The notes under the pieces: model-generated
What the model was told of the DNA's origin: nothing
The model's database searches: none
What the model saw: only the letters and a program-made list of their open reading frames with translations
NCBI RefSeq assembly: GCF_000702945.1
Contig: NZ_JNLE01000005.1
Coordinates: forward strand, 1,488,001 to 1,552,000
Length of the DNA: 64,000 nucleotides
Reading direction: 5' to 3'
DNA from: Clostridium sp. KNHs205
Lineage (GTDB): Bacteria; Bacillota; Clostridia; Lachnospirales; Lachnospiraceae
Translations under genes and position numbers: made by a program
In this document: positions 46,115 through 54,843 of the stretch, piece after piece
Layout: each line of letters opens with the position of its first letter
How positions within the stretch are numbered: the first letter of the stretch is position 1

Positions 46115-46292
46115 TTACACTTAATGTCTTTGCATTTTATTGTCTTTGCATTTGCTATTTTTTCATTTACCGCCTTTGCATTTGTTGTCTTTGCATTTGC
46201 TATCTTTTCGTTTACCGCCTTTGTATTAACTATCTGTTCGTTTACTGCCTTTTCGCTTATTGTATATTCGTTTATTGTCTGTTCGTTTATTC
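46115..46292. repeat. About twelve 15-bp tandem repeats in the lysS leader
   Basis: Units such as TTGTCTTTGCATTTG and CTATCTTTTCGTTTA follow with a strict 15-base period. The sense RNA would be purine-rich. The array lies between the T-box terminator and the lysS ATG and keeps + strand frames open by chance. Confidence 0.85.
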
Positions 46293-46329
46293 TTTTATGT
46301 TCATGTCACCAGGACAATAATTCTTATAA

Positions 46330-46636
46330 TAAAAAAAACCCTCCTCCCTGATTTTATTCAAGGACGAGAGCTTATGCTTCGTGTTACCACCCTGTTTCAT
46401 TCCCTTTTCACAAAAGGAACCTCTTCAAGTACGGACCTCCGGCTTATTAGTCATCGGTCGATACTCTGGCGCTGTAATGGGCGCTCCCATCGTAGCCTCA
46501 GGAGAATGTCTCTTTCGGTACGCGGCTCCGAGGCTTTTTTTCCACCATACCTTTTGCGCCTCTTCTCAGCAAACTGAGGCTCTCTGTGGCATCCATTATA
46601 GTGTACTCTTCTCTTCACTGCCTTTGATTTATAAAT
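46330..46636 (-). promoter_or_regulatory. T-box leader of lysS
   Basis: Minus strand T-box motif CAGGGTGGTAACACGA at 46379-46394. The terminator stem CTCTCGTCCTTG with CAGGGAGGAGGG, then eight T, is at 46332-46372. A GNTG-like box (ATGGTGGAA) is in stem I. Alternate pairing of the T-box with the terminator arm is the usual mechanism. The specifier was not located with confidence; Lys is inferred from the gene. Confidence 0.8.
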
Positions 46637-46643
46637 TTTTGTT

Positions 46644-46672
46644 ATGATAGCATATATTTTTAAGTCTGTCAA
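46644..46672 (-). promoter_or_regulatory. lysS leader promoter
   Basis: Minus strand TTGACA (46667-46672), 17-base spacer, TATCAT (46644-46649), directly upstream of the T-box RNA. Confidence 0.65.
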
Positions 46673-46726
46673 CATTCTGACTTTTGATGCTTTTAATTTA
46701 CTAGCTTTTATACTTTTAACGACTGA

Positions 46727-46880
46727 CTTTTTTTATTTAATAACTGACTTTCATTTCATTTAATAACCGGCTTTTTTCGTTTAATAACCGACTTTTTTCG
46801 TTTAATAACCGGCTTTTTTCATTTAATAACCGGCTTTTTTCATTTAATAACCGGCTTTTTTCATTTAATAACCGACTTTT
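46727..46880. repeat. About seven 21-bp tandem repeats
   Basis: The unit TTTAATAACCGGCTTTTTTC, plus one base, recurs with minor changes. It separates the XRE-BtrH gene from the lysS leader promoter; no ORF. Confidence 0.85.
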
Positions 46881-46980
46881 ACTGCTTTTAGCGAGTTTAG
46901 TGATAGCTGTAAAATTGATACTAACTTATTAATATTTGGATTCGTTCAATAGAAGCCAGGTTTTAAGTAAGCGATTATCA

Positions 46981-48735
46981 TTATTCAGCTCTTAATTCCT
47001 TAAGCACTTTCTCTGCAGCAGCTACTATTTCTCTTTCTATATCCAGTACCTGCTTTAACAGCTCTGCCTGCTTTTTGCGAAAGTCTCTACTGAAATTACG
47101 TCCCGTATCAATTTCATTATAATGTACCTTTTCCGTAGCTGTCTTCTTTGACTGTTCTCTGAAATTCTTAAGGCTTTCTGCAATTTCATTATAATTTGTA
47201 CTTAACAGGCTAATTGACTTTTGATACTCTTCAGGAGCAAAGGCTGCAGCTTCCTTTAAATAAACCCCTGCGCTTCTTCTGGCATCAATAAGATTTAAGA
47301 GGGTGGTATCATTGACACCGATTCTTCTGTCAATATCCTCGTACCTGCTATGGCCATCCCATAATTCTTCTTTTAACAGACCCTCAATCCATCTCTCATA
47401 TGCTTCCTGTCCCTGGTAATAACCGTTCTGCACAGATGCCCGGAAAGACTTTATCAGTAACTCCAGTGAGGCAAGCAAGCTTTCATAATCCGAAGGTTTA
47501 TCTCTTCTTTCTCCGATATGTGTTATCAGAAAAGGCCAGAAATCCGCCTCCAAATAATCCATCCCTTTTTCTTTTAACAGCTCTCCGTCAAAATAAGTTC
47601 TGCAAAGGAGCGTCTTGCCATTATCTCTATAACCGGTTATAACACCCCATTCCGGTGCAATCCTTAGATTAATGGCAATAACAGGTTTTCCTTCATTAAT
47701 GTCGGCAACAATTCTATGCCTCTCTGCTGTCCTTTCTTCTTTTCTAAGACGTTCAGCCCAGATTTGTTCATAGCCTGCCGCTTTAAAGAGTGGGGTGGAG
47801 TAATCATAGGCCACCAGCGCATCCACGGCGCTGTAATCCCAGACCTCTGTAAAGGCAATACGGTAGCAGGCACCGGAAAGTCCCATCAGCTGTTCGTAGG
47901 TACAGGTCTCTCCCAGATATTGAAAAGCTCTGGTCAGCGCCCCTGCCCAGGTACAGTCCATGCCCTTTTCCCATTCCAGAGGAGCAATACCGGCCAGCTC
48001 CGCACAGGACGTATCTTTTCTGTATAAATCCTTCCCGTCTTTTGAGTAACACAGCGCTTCACCTTCTCTGCAGCTGACGACACGAATCCCGTCCCCGTTA
48101 CTGTAGATCAGCGTCAGATATTCCTGTTTCTCTGTCTTTGTAGAACTCGGGAAACTCTCATGACCTACAGGTATTTCCTTCCAGGCAAAATAATCATAGT
48201 GTTTTATCTTTACCATGCAGTCCCTGTAATCCTCCCGATTGCCATAAAATGCACCGATAATCTGTCTGTTGTCCTCCTTTTTGTACCTGCCTTCCTTAAG
48301 GTTCAGGGACAGAAAACCATCTTCTGTAACATAGTCGTGAAAGATTCCATCCGGTGTTCGGTAAGTTACTGCCAGTATTTTAAGCCGCTCACTCTCCTTT
48401 ATAAAACCCATGGTCTTTGCATTTGCACTGATGTACAGGGCATTTCCGTTAATATTGCTGTTAAGTATCCTTGTAACATCCACCTGAGTTTCTCCGTCCG
48501 TAAACACGGCTTCCAAAACAACCAGTTCCTGGGGTAATAACAGGGAATCTATGGAGGTCCCAAGAACACCTGCTATACCAGGTAAAAGATACGTTTCCGG
48601 AAGACTTTTACCGTTCTCCCATTTACTTACTGCCTGGGGCGTTACGTGAAGCAGCTCTGCAAAACGTTCACCTGTCAGATTCTTTGCTTTTCTTAATACC
48701 GCAATCCTGCTTCCGACTTTTTCATTATCTATCAT
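46981..48735 (-). CDS. XRE-family HTH protein with BtrH-like cysteine-peptidase fold
   Basis: A 584-residue protein. Residues 5-62 are a Cro/C1 HTH (RIAVLRKAKNLTGERFAELL, VTPQAVSKWENGKSLPE). The middle region, about 255-400, resembles the BtrH N-terminal/C39-like fold: MDCTWAGALTRAFQYLGETC with the candidate nucleophile C261, then GKPVIAINLRIAPEWGVITG. Canonical members carry His before the VV-GY strand; here it is Trp-Gly, so catalysis is doubtful. The C-terminal 130 residues are helical with a coiled-coil character. It may be a regulator whose ligand is a peptide or acyl carrier. Monocistronic. Confidence 0.7.
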   Translation of the reverse strand: MIDNEKVGSRIAVLRKAKNLTGERFAELLHVTPQAVSKWENGKSLPETYLLPGIAGVLGTSIDSLLLPQELVVLEAVFTDGETQVDVTRILNSNINGNALYISANAKTMGFIKESERLKILAVTYRTPDGIFHDYVTEDGFLSLNLKEGRYKKEDNRQIIGAFYGNREDYRDCMVKIKHYDYFAWKEIPVGHESFPSSTKTEKQEYLTLIYSNGDGIRVVSCREGEALCYSKDGKDLYRKDTSCAELAGIAPLEWEKGMDCTWAGALTRAFQYLGETCTYEQLMGLSGACYRIAFTEVWDYSAVDALVAYDYSTPLFKAAGYEQIWAERLRKEERTAERHRIVADINEGKPVIAINLRIAPEWGVITGYRDNGKTLLCRTYFDGELLKEKGMDYLEADFWPFLITHIGERRDKPSDYESLLASLELLIKSFRASVQNGYYQGQEAYERWIEGLLKEELWDGHSRYEDIDRRIGVNDTTLLNLIDARRSAGVYLKEAAAFAPEEYQKSISLLSTNYNEIAESLKNFREQSKKTATEKVHYNEIDTGRNFSRDFRKKQAELLKQVLDIEREIVAAAEKVLKELRAE

Positions 48736-49035
48736 AGTAGCTCCTATCTGTGTGCGTTAACACATGTTTAAAATACTCACTAACAGTTATATTTTATTTT
48801 TACAATCTACTCTCCATAAGGATCATATCCATCCTCTGGTCTTAGGAAAGATTCGTTTGTAATGTAATGCTACAGCGCTGTATTTATACTATAATAGTTA
48901 ATGGAGCCTTTTTCCATCTATTCAGGATTAAGTTTTGCAATTATTTCTAAACCACCGGTTGATAATCAGCAATATCTTCATCTGATTTGTTGTACTGTTA
49001 CTAGTGCCTGCTGCTATTTCCTGCGACAACTACAA
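48736..49035. other. Spacer downstream of ilvN
   Basis: About 300 bases, no ORF with an RBS. The palindrome TACAGCGCTGTA at 48871-48882 may be an operator for the XRE-BtrH gene starting at 48735; no terminator for ilvBN was recognised. Confidence 0.5.
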
Positions 49036-49560
49036 CTACCTGTCTGCCATACTAATCGCTTCAATAGCCACACTTCCACCTTTGATTACCTCAATGCGGT
49101 TGGGAAAGGAACTCTTAAACAGCTTAATCAGTGCATTATTTTTACTCTCCGTATGAACACATTCCAGAAGCAGATTACTGCGGTCACAGTCTATTACGGA
49201 TATTCCATAAATCTGCGCAATACGGAATACCTCCTCTTTCTCTCCTGCATTCAGGCTGTTAACTTTTATAAACAATATTTCCTTCATATGGATTGGAATA
49301 TCAGTAAAATCCACTACCTTGATTACCTCAACGCATCGGTTCAACTGTTTCTTAATCTGCTCAAAGGTACTCTCATCACTGGTAACACTGATGGTCATTC
49401 TGGAGATTGTCTCATCCTCCGTCTCGCCAACGGTCAGACTGTCCAGATTGTAGGATTTCCCGGAAAAAAGTCCGGAGATCTTTGCAAGAACTCCAATCTC
49501 ATTCTCAACATAAAGAGAAATCCATCTCTTTTTTATGATATTCTCTGCTGCTTTTCCCAT
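49036..49560 (-). CDS. ilvN: Acetolactate synthase regulatory subunit
   Basis: A 174-residue subunit with an N-terminal ACT domain (WISLYVENEIGVLAKISGLF SGKSYN) and the C-terminal half typical of the long form. It binds valine or other branched-chain amino acids and confers feedback inhibition on IlvB. It follows ilvB by 55 bases in the same operon. Confidence 0.95.
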   Translation of the reverse strand: MGKAAENIIKKRWISLYVENEIGVLAKISGLFSGKSYNLDSLTVGETEDETISRMTISVTSDESTFEQIKKQLNRCVEVIKVVDFTDIPIHMKEILFIKVNSLNAGEKEEVFRIAQIYGISVIDCDRSNLLLECVHTESKNNALIKLFKSSFPNRIEVIKGGSVAIEAISMADR

Positions 49561-49615
49561 CTTTCTCCTGCCTTCCTCTATCTTATTATCCTGTACAATG
49601 TACTTTTCCTCTGTT

Positions 49616-51337
49616 CTAATCCATTACCATTTCGCTTAAAGGTTTACCGGTAGGAACAATAGGGTACACATTAGCTTCGGGCTCTATGATGAATTCTATG
49701 AGAGTAGGCGTATCTGTCCTCTTAAGGGCAGCCTCCAGTGCTCCATCAATGTCCTCGGTTTTTTCTACCCGGATTCCTGCTGCATCATAGCTTTCCGCCA
49801 GTTTTACAAAATCAGGCGAGTATTTCGGACAGCATTTTTCAGGATTCTTACAATCCTTAGCACAGCTTCTTCTGGCAGTGAGGCAGGTATAGGCATAACG
49901 CCCTCCATAGAACATTTCCTGCCACTGGCGTACATTTCCAAGATAAGAGTTGTTAAAGACACAAAGAATCAAGGGAAGCTCCAAAGCAACTGCCGTTGCC
50001 ATCTCCTGTATGTTCATCTGCATTCCGCCGTCACCGGAAATACATACTACGGGAGTACCTGGGTTACCAAGCTGCGCTCCGATGGCAGCCGGCAGTCCGT
50101 AGCCCATTGTGCCAAGTCCGCCGGAGGTCAGAAGCTTTCTGTTATGATCCATTTCAAGATACTGTGTGGTCCACATCTGATTCTGTCCTACATCCGTTAC
50201 TACAATAAGGTCTTTAAATTTATTATTAATTTTATTAATAATTATTTCCGGCGTCATACCTTCGTATTTCTTCATTTCCAAAGGATACTCCTGCTTCCAG
50301 CTCTTAACCTCTTCTGTCCACTCCTTAACAGGCAAAGCTTCCGCTTCCTCCAATATCTTTAAGATAGCGGTTTTGGCATCGGCTACAATAGGTATATCCA
50401 CCTGAATATTTCTGGAGATGGAAGCCGCATCAATATCAATATGAATGATCGAAGCCAGCTTGGCAAACTCTGTAATCTTTCCGGTTATTCGGTCATTGAA
50501 CCTGGTACCGATGGAAAAGAGCACATCGCATTCACTAATTGCACGATTGGCTGCATAGTTACCATGAATTCCGATGTTGCCGATGTACAGAGGATGATTT
50601 GTGGGTATCGCGCCTTTTCCCATTATGGTAGTAATTACCGGCATACCGGTAAGTTCGGCCAGACGGGTAAACTCTCTGCCCGCATCGGCGATGTTAACGC
50701 CGCCGCCTACTAAGAACAAGGGCTTCTTCGCCTGACTTAAGATACTCAGTGCTCTCCTTACCTGTCCTACATGGACACCCGTGTTGGGCTTATACCCTCT
50801 GATGGATACTTCCTTGGGATACTCGTCACTTCCCATAGCCTGCTGAATATCCTTTGGCAGGTCAACTACTACCGGCCCCGGCTTACCGGACCTTGCAATA
50901 AAGAAAGCTTCTTTGATAATCCTACCCAGGTCTTTTCTGTCTCTTACCGTTATGGCATGTTTACAGATATTTCTGGAAATACCTACGATATCTACCTCCT
51001 GAAAGGCATCGTTGCCAATCAGATGAGTGGGTACCTGTCCCGTAAAGCAAACCAAAGGAACGCTGTCATAGTTGGCAGTTGCAATACCGGTAACCAGATT
51101 GGTGGCACCTGGTCCGCTGGTAACCAGACAGACACCCACTTTACCTGTTGACCGGGCATAACCGTCTGCAGCATGTATCAACCCCTGTTCATGTCTTGGC
51201 AGAATTACCTCGATACCCTCTGAATCATAAAGGGCATCAAACAAATCGATTACCTGTCCTCCCGGATAGGCAAAGAGTGTATCAACACCTTCTTCCTTCA
51301 GTGCTTTGATAAAAAGTGATGTTCCTTTCATTTCCAT
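49616..51337 (-). CDS. ilvB: Acetolactate synthase catalytic subunit
   Basis: A 573-residue thiamine-diphosphate enzyme that condenses pyruvate to acetolactate for valine, leucine and isoleucine synthesis. FAYPGGQVIDLFDAL and the catalytic Glu in LPRHEQGLIHAADGYA are near the N-terminus; the FAD region is in the middle; the ThDP/Mg motif is GDGGMQMNIQEMATA with NNSYLGNVRQW. A cysteine-rich insert (RSCAKDCKNPEKCCPKYSP, about 500-520) occurs also in other clostridial IlvB. RBS AAGGAGGAG; T-box control upstream. Confidence 0.96.
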   Translation of the reverse strand: MEMKGTSLFIKALKEEGVDTLFAYPGGQVIDLFDALYDSEGIEVILPRHEQGLIHAADGYARSTGKVGVCLVTSGPGATNLVTGIATANYDSVPLVCFTGQVPTHLIGNDAFQEVDIVGISRNICKHAITVRDRKDLGRIIKEAFFIARSGKPGPVVVDLPKDIQQAMGSDEYPKEVSIRGYKPNTGVHVGQVRRALSILSQAKKPLFLVGGGVNIADAGREFTRLAELTGMPVITTIMGKGAIPTNHPLYIGNIGIHGNYAANRAISECDVLFSIGTRFNDRITGKITEFAKLASIIHIDIDAASISRNIQVDIPIVADAKTAILKILEEAEALPVKEWTEEVKSWKQEYPLEMKKYEGMTPEIIINKINNKFKDLIVVTDVGQNQMWTTQYLEMDHNRKLLTSGGLGTMGYGLPAAIGAQLGNPGTPVVCISGDGGMQMNIQEMATAVALELPLILCVFNNSYLGNVRQWQEMFYGGRYAYTCLTARRSCAKDCKNPEKCCPKYSPDFVKLAESYDAAGIRVEKTEDIDGALEAALKRTDTPTLIEFIIEPEANVYPIVPTGKPLSEMVMD

Positions 51338-51429
51338 GGTTCTCCTCCTTCTAAACTGTACGGCAACTCTATATACCGCAAAATGGGACGCTAATAGTAC
51401 TTCTTCCTATTCCTCATAAGTTAAACGAA

Positions 51430-51780
51430 AAAAAGCCCTAAGCTAAAGTTTTAGCTTAGGGCGAATAATTATCCGTGTTACCACCTAAATTCAGAGAAAA
51501 TTCTCTGCACTCATTACGATACGGACTCTTGCCATAGTGCTCAAAGATATCGATACCGCTTTCCGTGTAACGGCAGAAAATTCCGTTGAAGTCTACTAAA
51601 AAACAGCCTGTTTCCATAGGTTTACCGGCCGTTCCCGTTGGGTTCACTGCTCAAAGGCTACTTCCATACTACCTGAATGAAGACTTTCACCAACCGTCTT
51701 CTCTCTGCAAATCGGATTAGTATGTACTCCTCCTTGTCACTGCATTTAATATATATATTTATTAACTTGTATATTTATTA
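51430..51780 (-). promoter_or_regulatory. T-box leader of ilvBN
   Basis: Minus strand stem I GAAGACGGTTGGTGAAAGTC, T-box TTAGGTGGTAACACGG at 51473-51488, terminator GCCCTAAGCTAAA with TTTAGCTTAGGGC at 51435-51463 before a run of T. By alignment to the glyS leader (AGTAGA-GGC-CAACGG) the candidate specifier here is CTT in AGTAGA-CTT-CAACGG, a Leu codon, fitting branched-chain control. Confidence 0.9.
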
Positions 51781-51786
51781 GTTTAC

Positions 51787-51815
51787 AATTTATCATATGC
51801 ACTTCAATCTGTCAA
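51787..51815 (-). promoter_or_regulatory. ilvB leader promoter
   Basis: Minus strand TTGACA (51810-51815), 17-base spacer, TAAATT (51787-51792). Confidence 0.65.
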
Positions 51816-51913
51816 CGAAAATTTGAAATACTTTTATTATTATAATATATTTCAAACACTATCAATACTTATTAAATGATTCAAGCGAAAAAACGTTCTT
51901 CCAAATGAGTACA

Positions 51914-52127
51914 GGCAAATTGTACAAACCAGAAACAACGAATGCGCCTATGGAAAGGTATTAGAAGTCCTTTTCTCTGGATATTTTGTGCTATATTCTA
52001 AAACAGATTGTTTGAGCGCAAGCGAGTTATCTGTTTTAGAATATGTCAAGCACAAAATACCCAGAGAATTAGGACTTCTTATACCTTGAAATCGAAGCAT
52101 ACGTTTTTCTGGTTTGCACAATTTGCC
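51914..52127. repeat. 214-bp imperfect fold-back element
   Basis: The left arm starts GGCAAATTGTACAAACCAGA and the right arm ends with its near complement TCTGGTTTGCACAATTTGCC. Pairing continues inward through AAGTCC...CTCTGG, TATTTTGTGC and ATATTCTAAAACAGAT to a 20-base centre. Arms are about 95 bases with roughly 80 percent complementarity by eye. No ORF. Confidence 0.8.
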
Positions 52128-52195
52128 GTCCCCTTGAGACTACCTGCCCTTTTGCCACTTCCGTCCCCTTGAAACTACCTGCCCTTTTGCCACTT
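52128..52195. repeat. Two 35-bp direct repeats beside the fold-back
   Basis: GTCCCCTTGAGACTACCTGC plus CCTTTTGCCACTT occurs twice with one substitution, starting at the right end of the fold-back element. Confidence 0.8.
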
Positions 52196-52200
52196 AAATT

Positions 52201-52788
52201 CTAATTCAGTTCCAAAAGCATAGCCTTCACATTATCCTGGTTACCAATCTCCTGAAAGCCGTTTTCCAGGTACATATTTACGCTTCCCCTATAATGTGTT
52301 TCCGCAGGAGTATCCGCAACTACAGGAAACGCTAGTAAATGGTCAAAACCTTTCTGTCTAAAGTCTTCCACTGCATATTGAAGCAGTAACCTTGCCACTC
52401 CCTGTCTTCGGTACTCAGGGTGTATCACATAACAGATGGTACAGCCTGTCCGCTTTCCCTCTATCAGATGGCTGACATCCTCTGACAGCCTCGGAAATCT
52501 TACGATGTCATTGGCACTGCACCAGCCGATGCATTTATCTCCGTCAAAGGCAAGATACCCTTTCATATTTCCCTTACGTATATCCTCCAGGGCTTCTGCC
52601 TTATTGGTCTCACCGCTTTTCGCTGCCCATTCTTCTATGCTGCAGTCGCTGTAATAAAACCGGCAGAAACAGGTTGCCCAATGGGGGGTAAGACTAAAGT
52701 CCAGATTTCCCAGAAAATCTGTAAATACCTCTCCGTTGCTGCTATCCAGAGGTTTAACCGTATAATTCATCCATTCCTTCTCCTTCAT
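52201..52788 (-). CDS. GNAT acetyltransferase
   Basis: A 195-residue GNAT protein. The acetyl-CoA site is in CYVIHPEYRRQGVARLLLQY (RRQGVA is the Q/RxxGxG/A motif), followed by the late strand NMYLENGFQEIG. The N-terminal part has several aromatic and cysteine residues (HWATCFCRFYYSDC), typical of a small clostridial subfamily with unknown substrates. The last ten bases of the adjoining direct repeats reach its stop codon. Confidence 0.82.
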   Translation of the reverse strand: MKEKEWMNYTVKPLDSSNGEVFTDFLGNLDFSLTPHWATCFCRFYYSDCSIEEWAAKSGETNKAEALEDIRKGNMKGYLAFDGDKCIGWCSANDIVRFPRLSEDVSHLIEGKRTGCTICYVIHPEYRRQGVARLLLQYAVEDFRQKGFDHLLAFPVVADTPAETHYRGSVNMYLENGFQEIGNQDNVKAMLLELN

Positions 52789-52850
52789 GGTTATTTTCGC
52801 TCATTCTATCAATTATGCCGCCCTCCGTCAAGGAAGGGATTGTTTTATAA

Positions 52851-53480
52851 TTATTTTCTCCCGGTAAGGTAATATACCGCTACCTGGGTACGGTGGGACA
52901 GATTGCCTTTCTCAAGAATGGTACTGATATGATTCTTTACGGTTCCTTCACTGATAAAAAGCTTCTCTGCAATTTCACGATTGGACAAGCCTTCTGCCAC
53001 AGCTCCGATAATATCCATCTCCCTGGCTGTGAAAATACTGCTGTCAAAGCCTGCATTTGCCCTGATAGCCGTGTCTTTGAATTTTGAAAAGACCTTTCCG
53101 TCCAAAATATTTATACCGTGATGAATGGATTTAATCATCTGCTTTAACTGCTCCGGAGTATGATTCTTAATGAGATAACCGTCTGCACCGTTCTTAATAG
53201 CCTTTTCTACCAGCTCATCCTCATCGAAGGTGGTCAGGATCAATATCTTTCCAAGGCTTCTCTGTACGATTTCCCGTGTTGCTTCGATGCCGTCCATAAC
53301 AGGCATCTGGATATCCATCAGCACCACATCTGCTTTCTCGGTCATTGCCAGTTCCAAAGCCTCTTTCCCGTTTTTAGCACAGCCTACCACCTTAAATTCT
53401 TCATCTACACTGAGAATTATGCGCATACCGTCTCTGACAAAATCACTGTCATCTGCAATTATCACCTTTATTTTCTCCAT
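52851..53480 (-). CDS. NarL/LuxR-type response regulator (LnrK-like)
   Basis: A 209-residue regulator. The receiver domain has DD at 10-11, the phosphoacceptor D56 in VVLMDIQMP and the Lys in LIKNHTPEQL. The LuxR-type HTH is FTAREMDIIGAVAEGLSNRE then IAEKLFISEGTVKNHIS. It lies 48 bases after its kinase and probably controls the ABC transporter genes of the same cluster. Confidence 0.93.
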   Translation of the reverse strand: MEKIKVIIADDSDFVRDGMRIILSVDEEFKVVGCAKNGKEALELAMTEKADVVLMDIQMPVMDGIEATREIVQRSLGKILILTTFDEDELVEKAIKNGADGYLIKNHTPEQLKQMIKSIHHGINILDGKVFSKFKDTAIRANAGFDSSIFTAREMDIIGAVAEGLSNREIAEKLFISEGTVKNHISTILEKGNLSHRTQVAVYYLTGRK

Positions 53481-53528
53481 TTTTTACTCCTTTACTGGCA
53501 CTGCAGAGAATCTCTGACCGTGGTTATT

Positions 53529-54668
53529 TTACGAAAGCGGAATTATCATATTAATCTGAAACCCCTCCTTGCTGCTGATATCAATATATCCGTTTACATT
53601 GCGTATCCGGTTTTTCATGCCCTGAATTCCCATCCCCTCTTTTAATAGTTCACAGCCGTTACCATTGTCCCTGATACTGCAGCGAATCACCTTATGCAGG
53701 ATGATAATCTCTATGTACAATTCTGTACAACCGGCATATTTCAGGGCATTGGTCACTGCTTCTATGGAATTGTCCAATATAACCTCCCAGACAGGCTCCG
53801 AAACCTCCCTGTCTTCACCGGTAATCGTAAATTCTGTCTTTATTCCGAACTTCTCCCTGCATTCCTCACTGAGCTGCACCAGCTTTAGATATGCCATCCG
53901 TTTCTTATCCGGCTTCTCTCTTCGTAAGATAACACGAATCTCATCCATACTGGTTCTTAAGCTGTCAATGACCGCCTGCATGATTCGCTCACTTTCCTCC
54001 GATTCCGTCTTCATTAGTACCTTACAGGCCTCCAGCTGATAGATAGAACCATTAATACTATGCCCCAGCTTATCATGAAGTGCCTGGGACAACACAGCCT
54101 TTTCCTCCAGCATCCGATTCTCAAAGGATAGGCTGCTTCTTGCCAATTGCTCCTTATAGACTGCATCCTGTATGTTGAGGCTGTCTTTAAGCTGATATTC
54201 CTTCTGCTCATAACCCTCAATGTATCGCTTGTATTTCTCTATGATGATATTATTCTGAAAATATATAATCATAAGAAACAAACAGTAAATGGCATACAGA
54301 TAGATATTTTCAGGTTGAAGCAGCAAGCCGGAAAAGGTAAACAAATAGGCTGTCATATGCAATCGAAAAAATACAGCCAGATCCAGTACGACCAGGGGAA
54401 ACAAAAACAGACCATTATTGCTTTTCTTAAATATCACAAGGAACATAATTGTTAATAACACTTCAAAACATAGAAAAATAAATTTCTTTTCTTTCTTCTC
54501 CACCAGCTCAATACCAAGGGCCGCAATCATGACTACAGCAAGAAGAAACCACTCCACACTGATGTTGTGAAGTGATTCCATACTGTTGCTGATAAAATAT
54601 CCAATCAGCATAATCATGCAAAATAATTTTACAGCAGAGAAATAATAGTGCTTTCCATTCACACCCAT
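53529..54668 (-). CDS. HisKA_3 sensor histidine kinase (LnrJ-like)
   Basis: A 379-residue kinase. About six membrane helices occupy residues 10-145 with almost no extracellular loops, a sensing mode typical for membrane-active antibiotics. The phosphoacceptor is H198 in QALHDKLGHSI, followed by the N-box EAVTNALKYAG and the G-box DNGNG. Cognate response regulator next downstream. Confidence 0.9.
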   Translation of the reverse strand: MGVNGKHYYFSAVKLFCMIMLIGYFISNSMESLHNISVEWFLLAVVMIAALGIELVEKKEKKFIFLCFEVLLTIMFLVIFKKSNNGLFLFPLVVLDLAVFFRLHMTAYLFTFSGLLLQPENIYLYAIYCLFLMIIYFQNNIIIEKYKRYIEGYEQKEYQLKDSLNIQDAVYKEQLARSSLSFENRMLEEKAVLSQALHDKLGHSINGSIYQLEACKVLMKTESEESERIMQAVIDSLRTSMDEIRVILRREKPDKKRMAYLKLVQLSEECREKFGIKTEFTITGEDREVSEPVWEVILDNSIEAVTNALKYAGCTELYIEIIILHKVIRCSIRDNGNGCELLKEGMGIQGMKNRIRNVNGYIDISSKEGFQINMIIPLS

Positions 54669-54843
54669 AGCCGCCCCCGAATTCTCCTGCTTTTTTAACC
54701 TGGCCCTGCTACCGGTTCTGACCGGCTTCCTGGCTTCATTTTAACATACCCCTCCTGCCTGTGCAACTGCTGCCCAGCTGTGAGACACAGCAAACCCATG
54801 CAGATATCTATAGAAATATCCAGAAAGTTTTGAGCCGATGCAG

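Noticed and set aside
46085-46351. Long + strand open frames opposite the lysS leader
   Set aside because: They are open only because the 15-bp repeats lack stops in all frames; the predicted peptides are simple Phe/Ile/Ala periodicities and no RBS is present.
48871-48895. Rightward promoter at TATAAT (48890-48895) after the TACAGCGCTGTA palindrome
   Set aside because: No -35 element at suitable spacing and no downstream + strand gene; the transcript would be antisense to ilvN.
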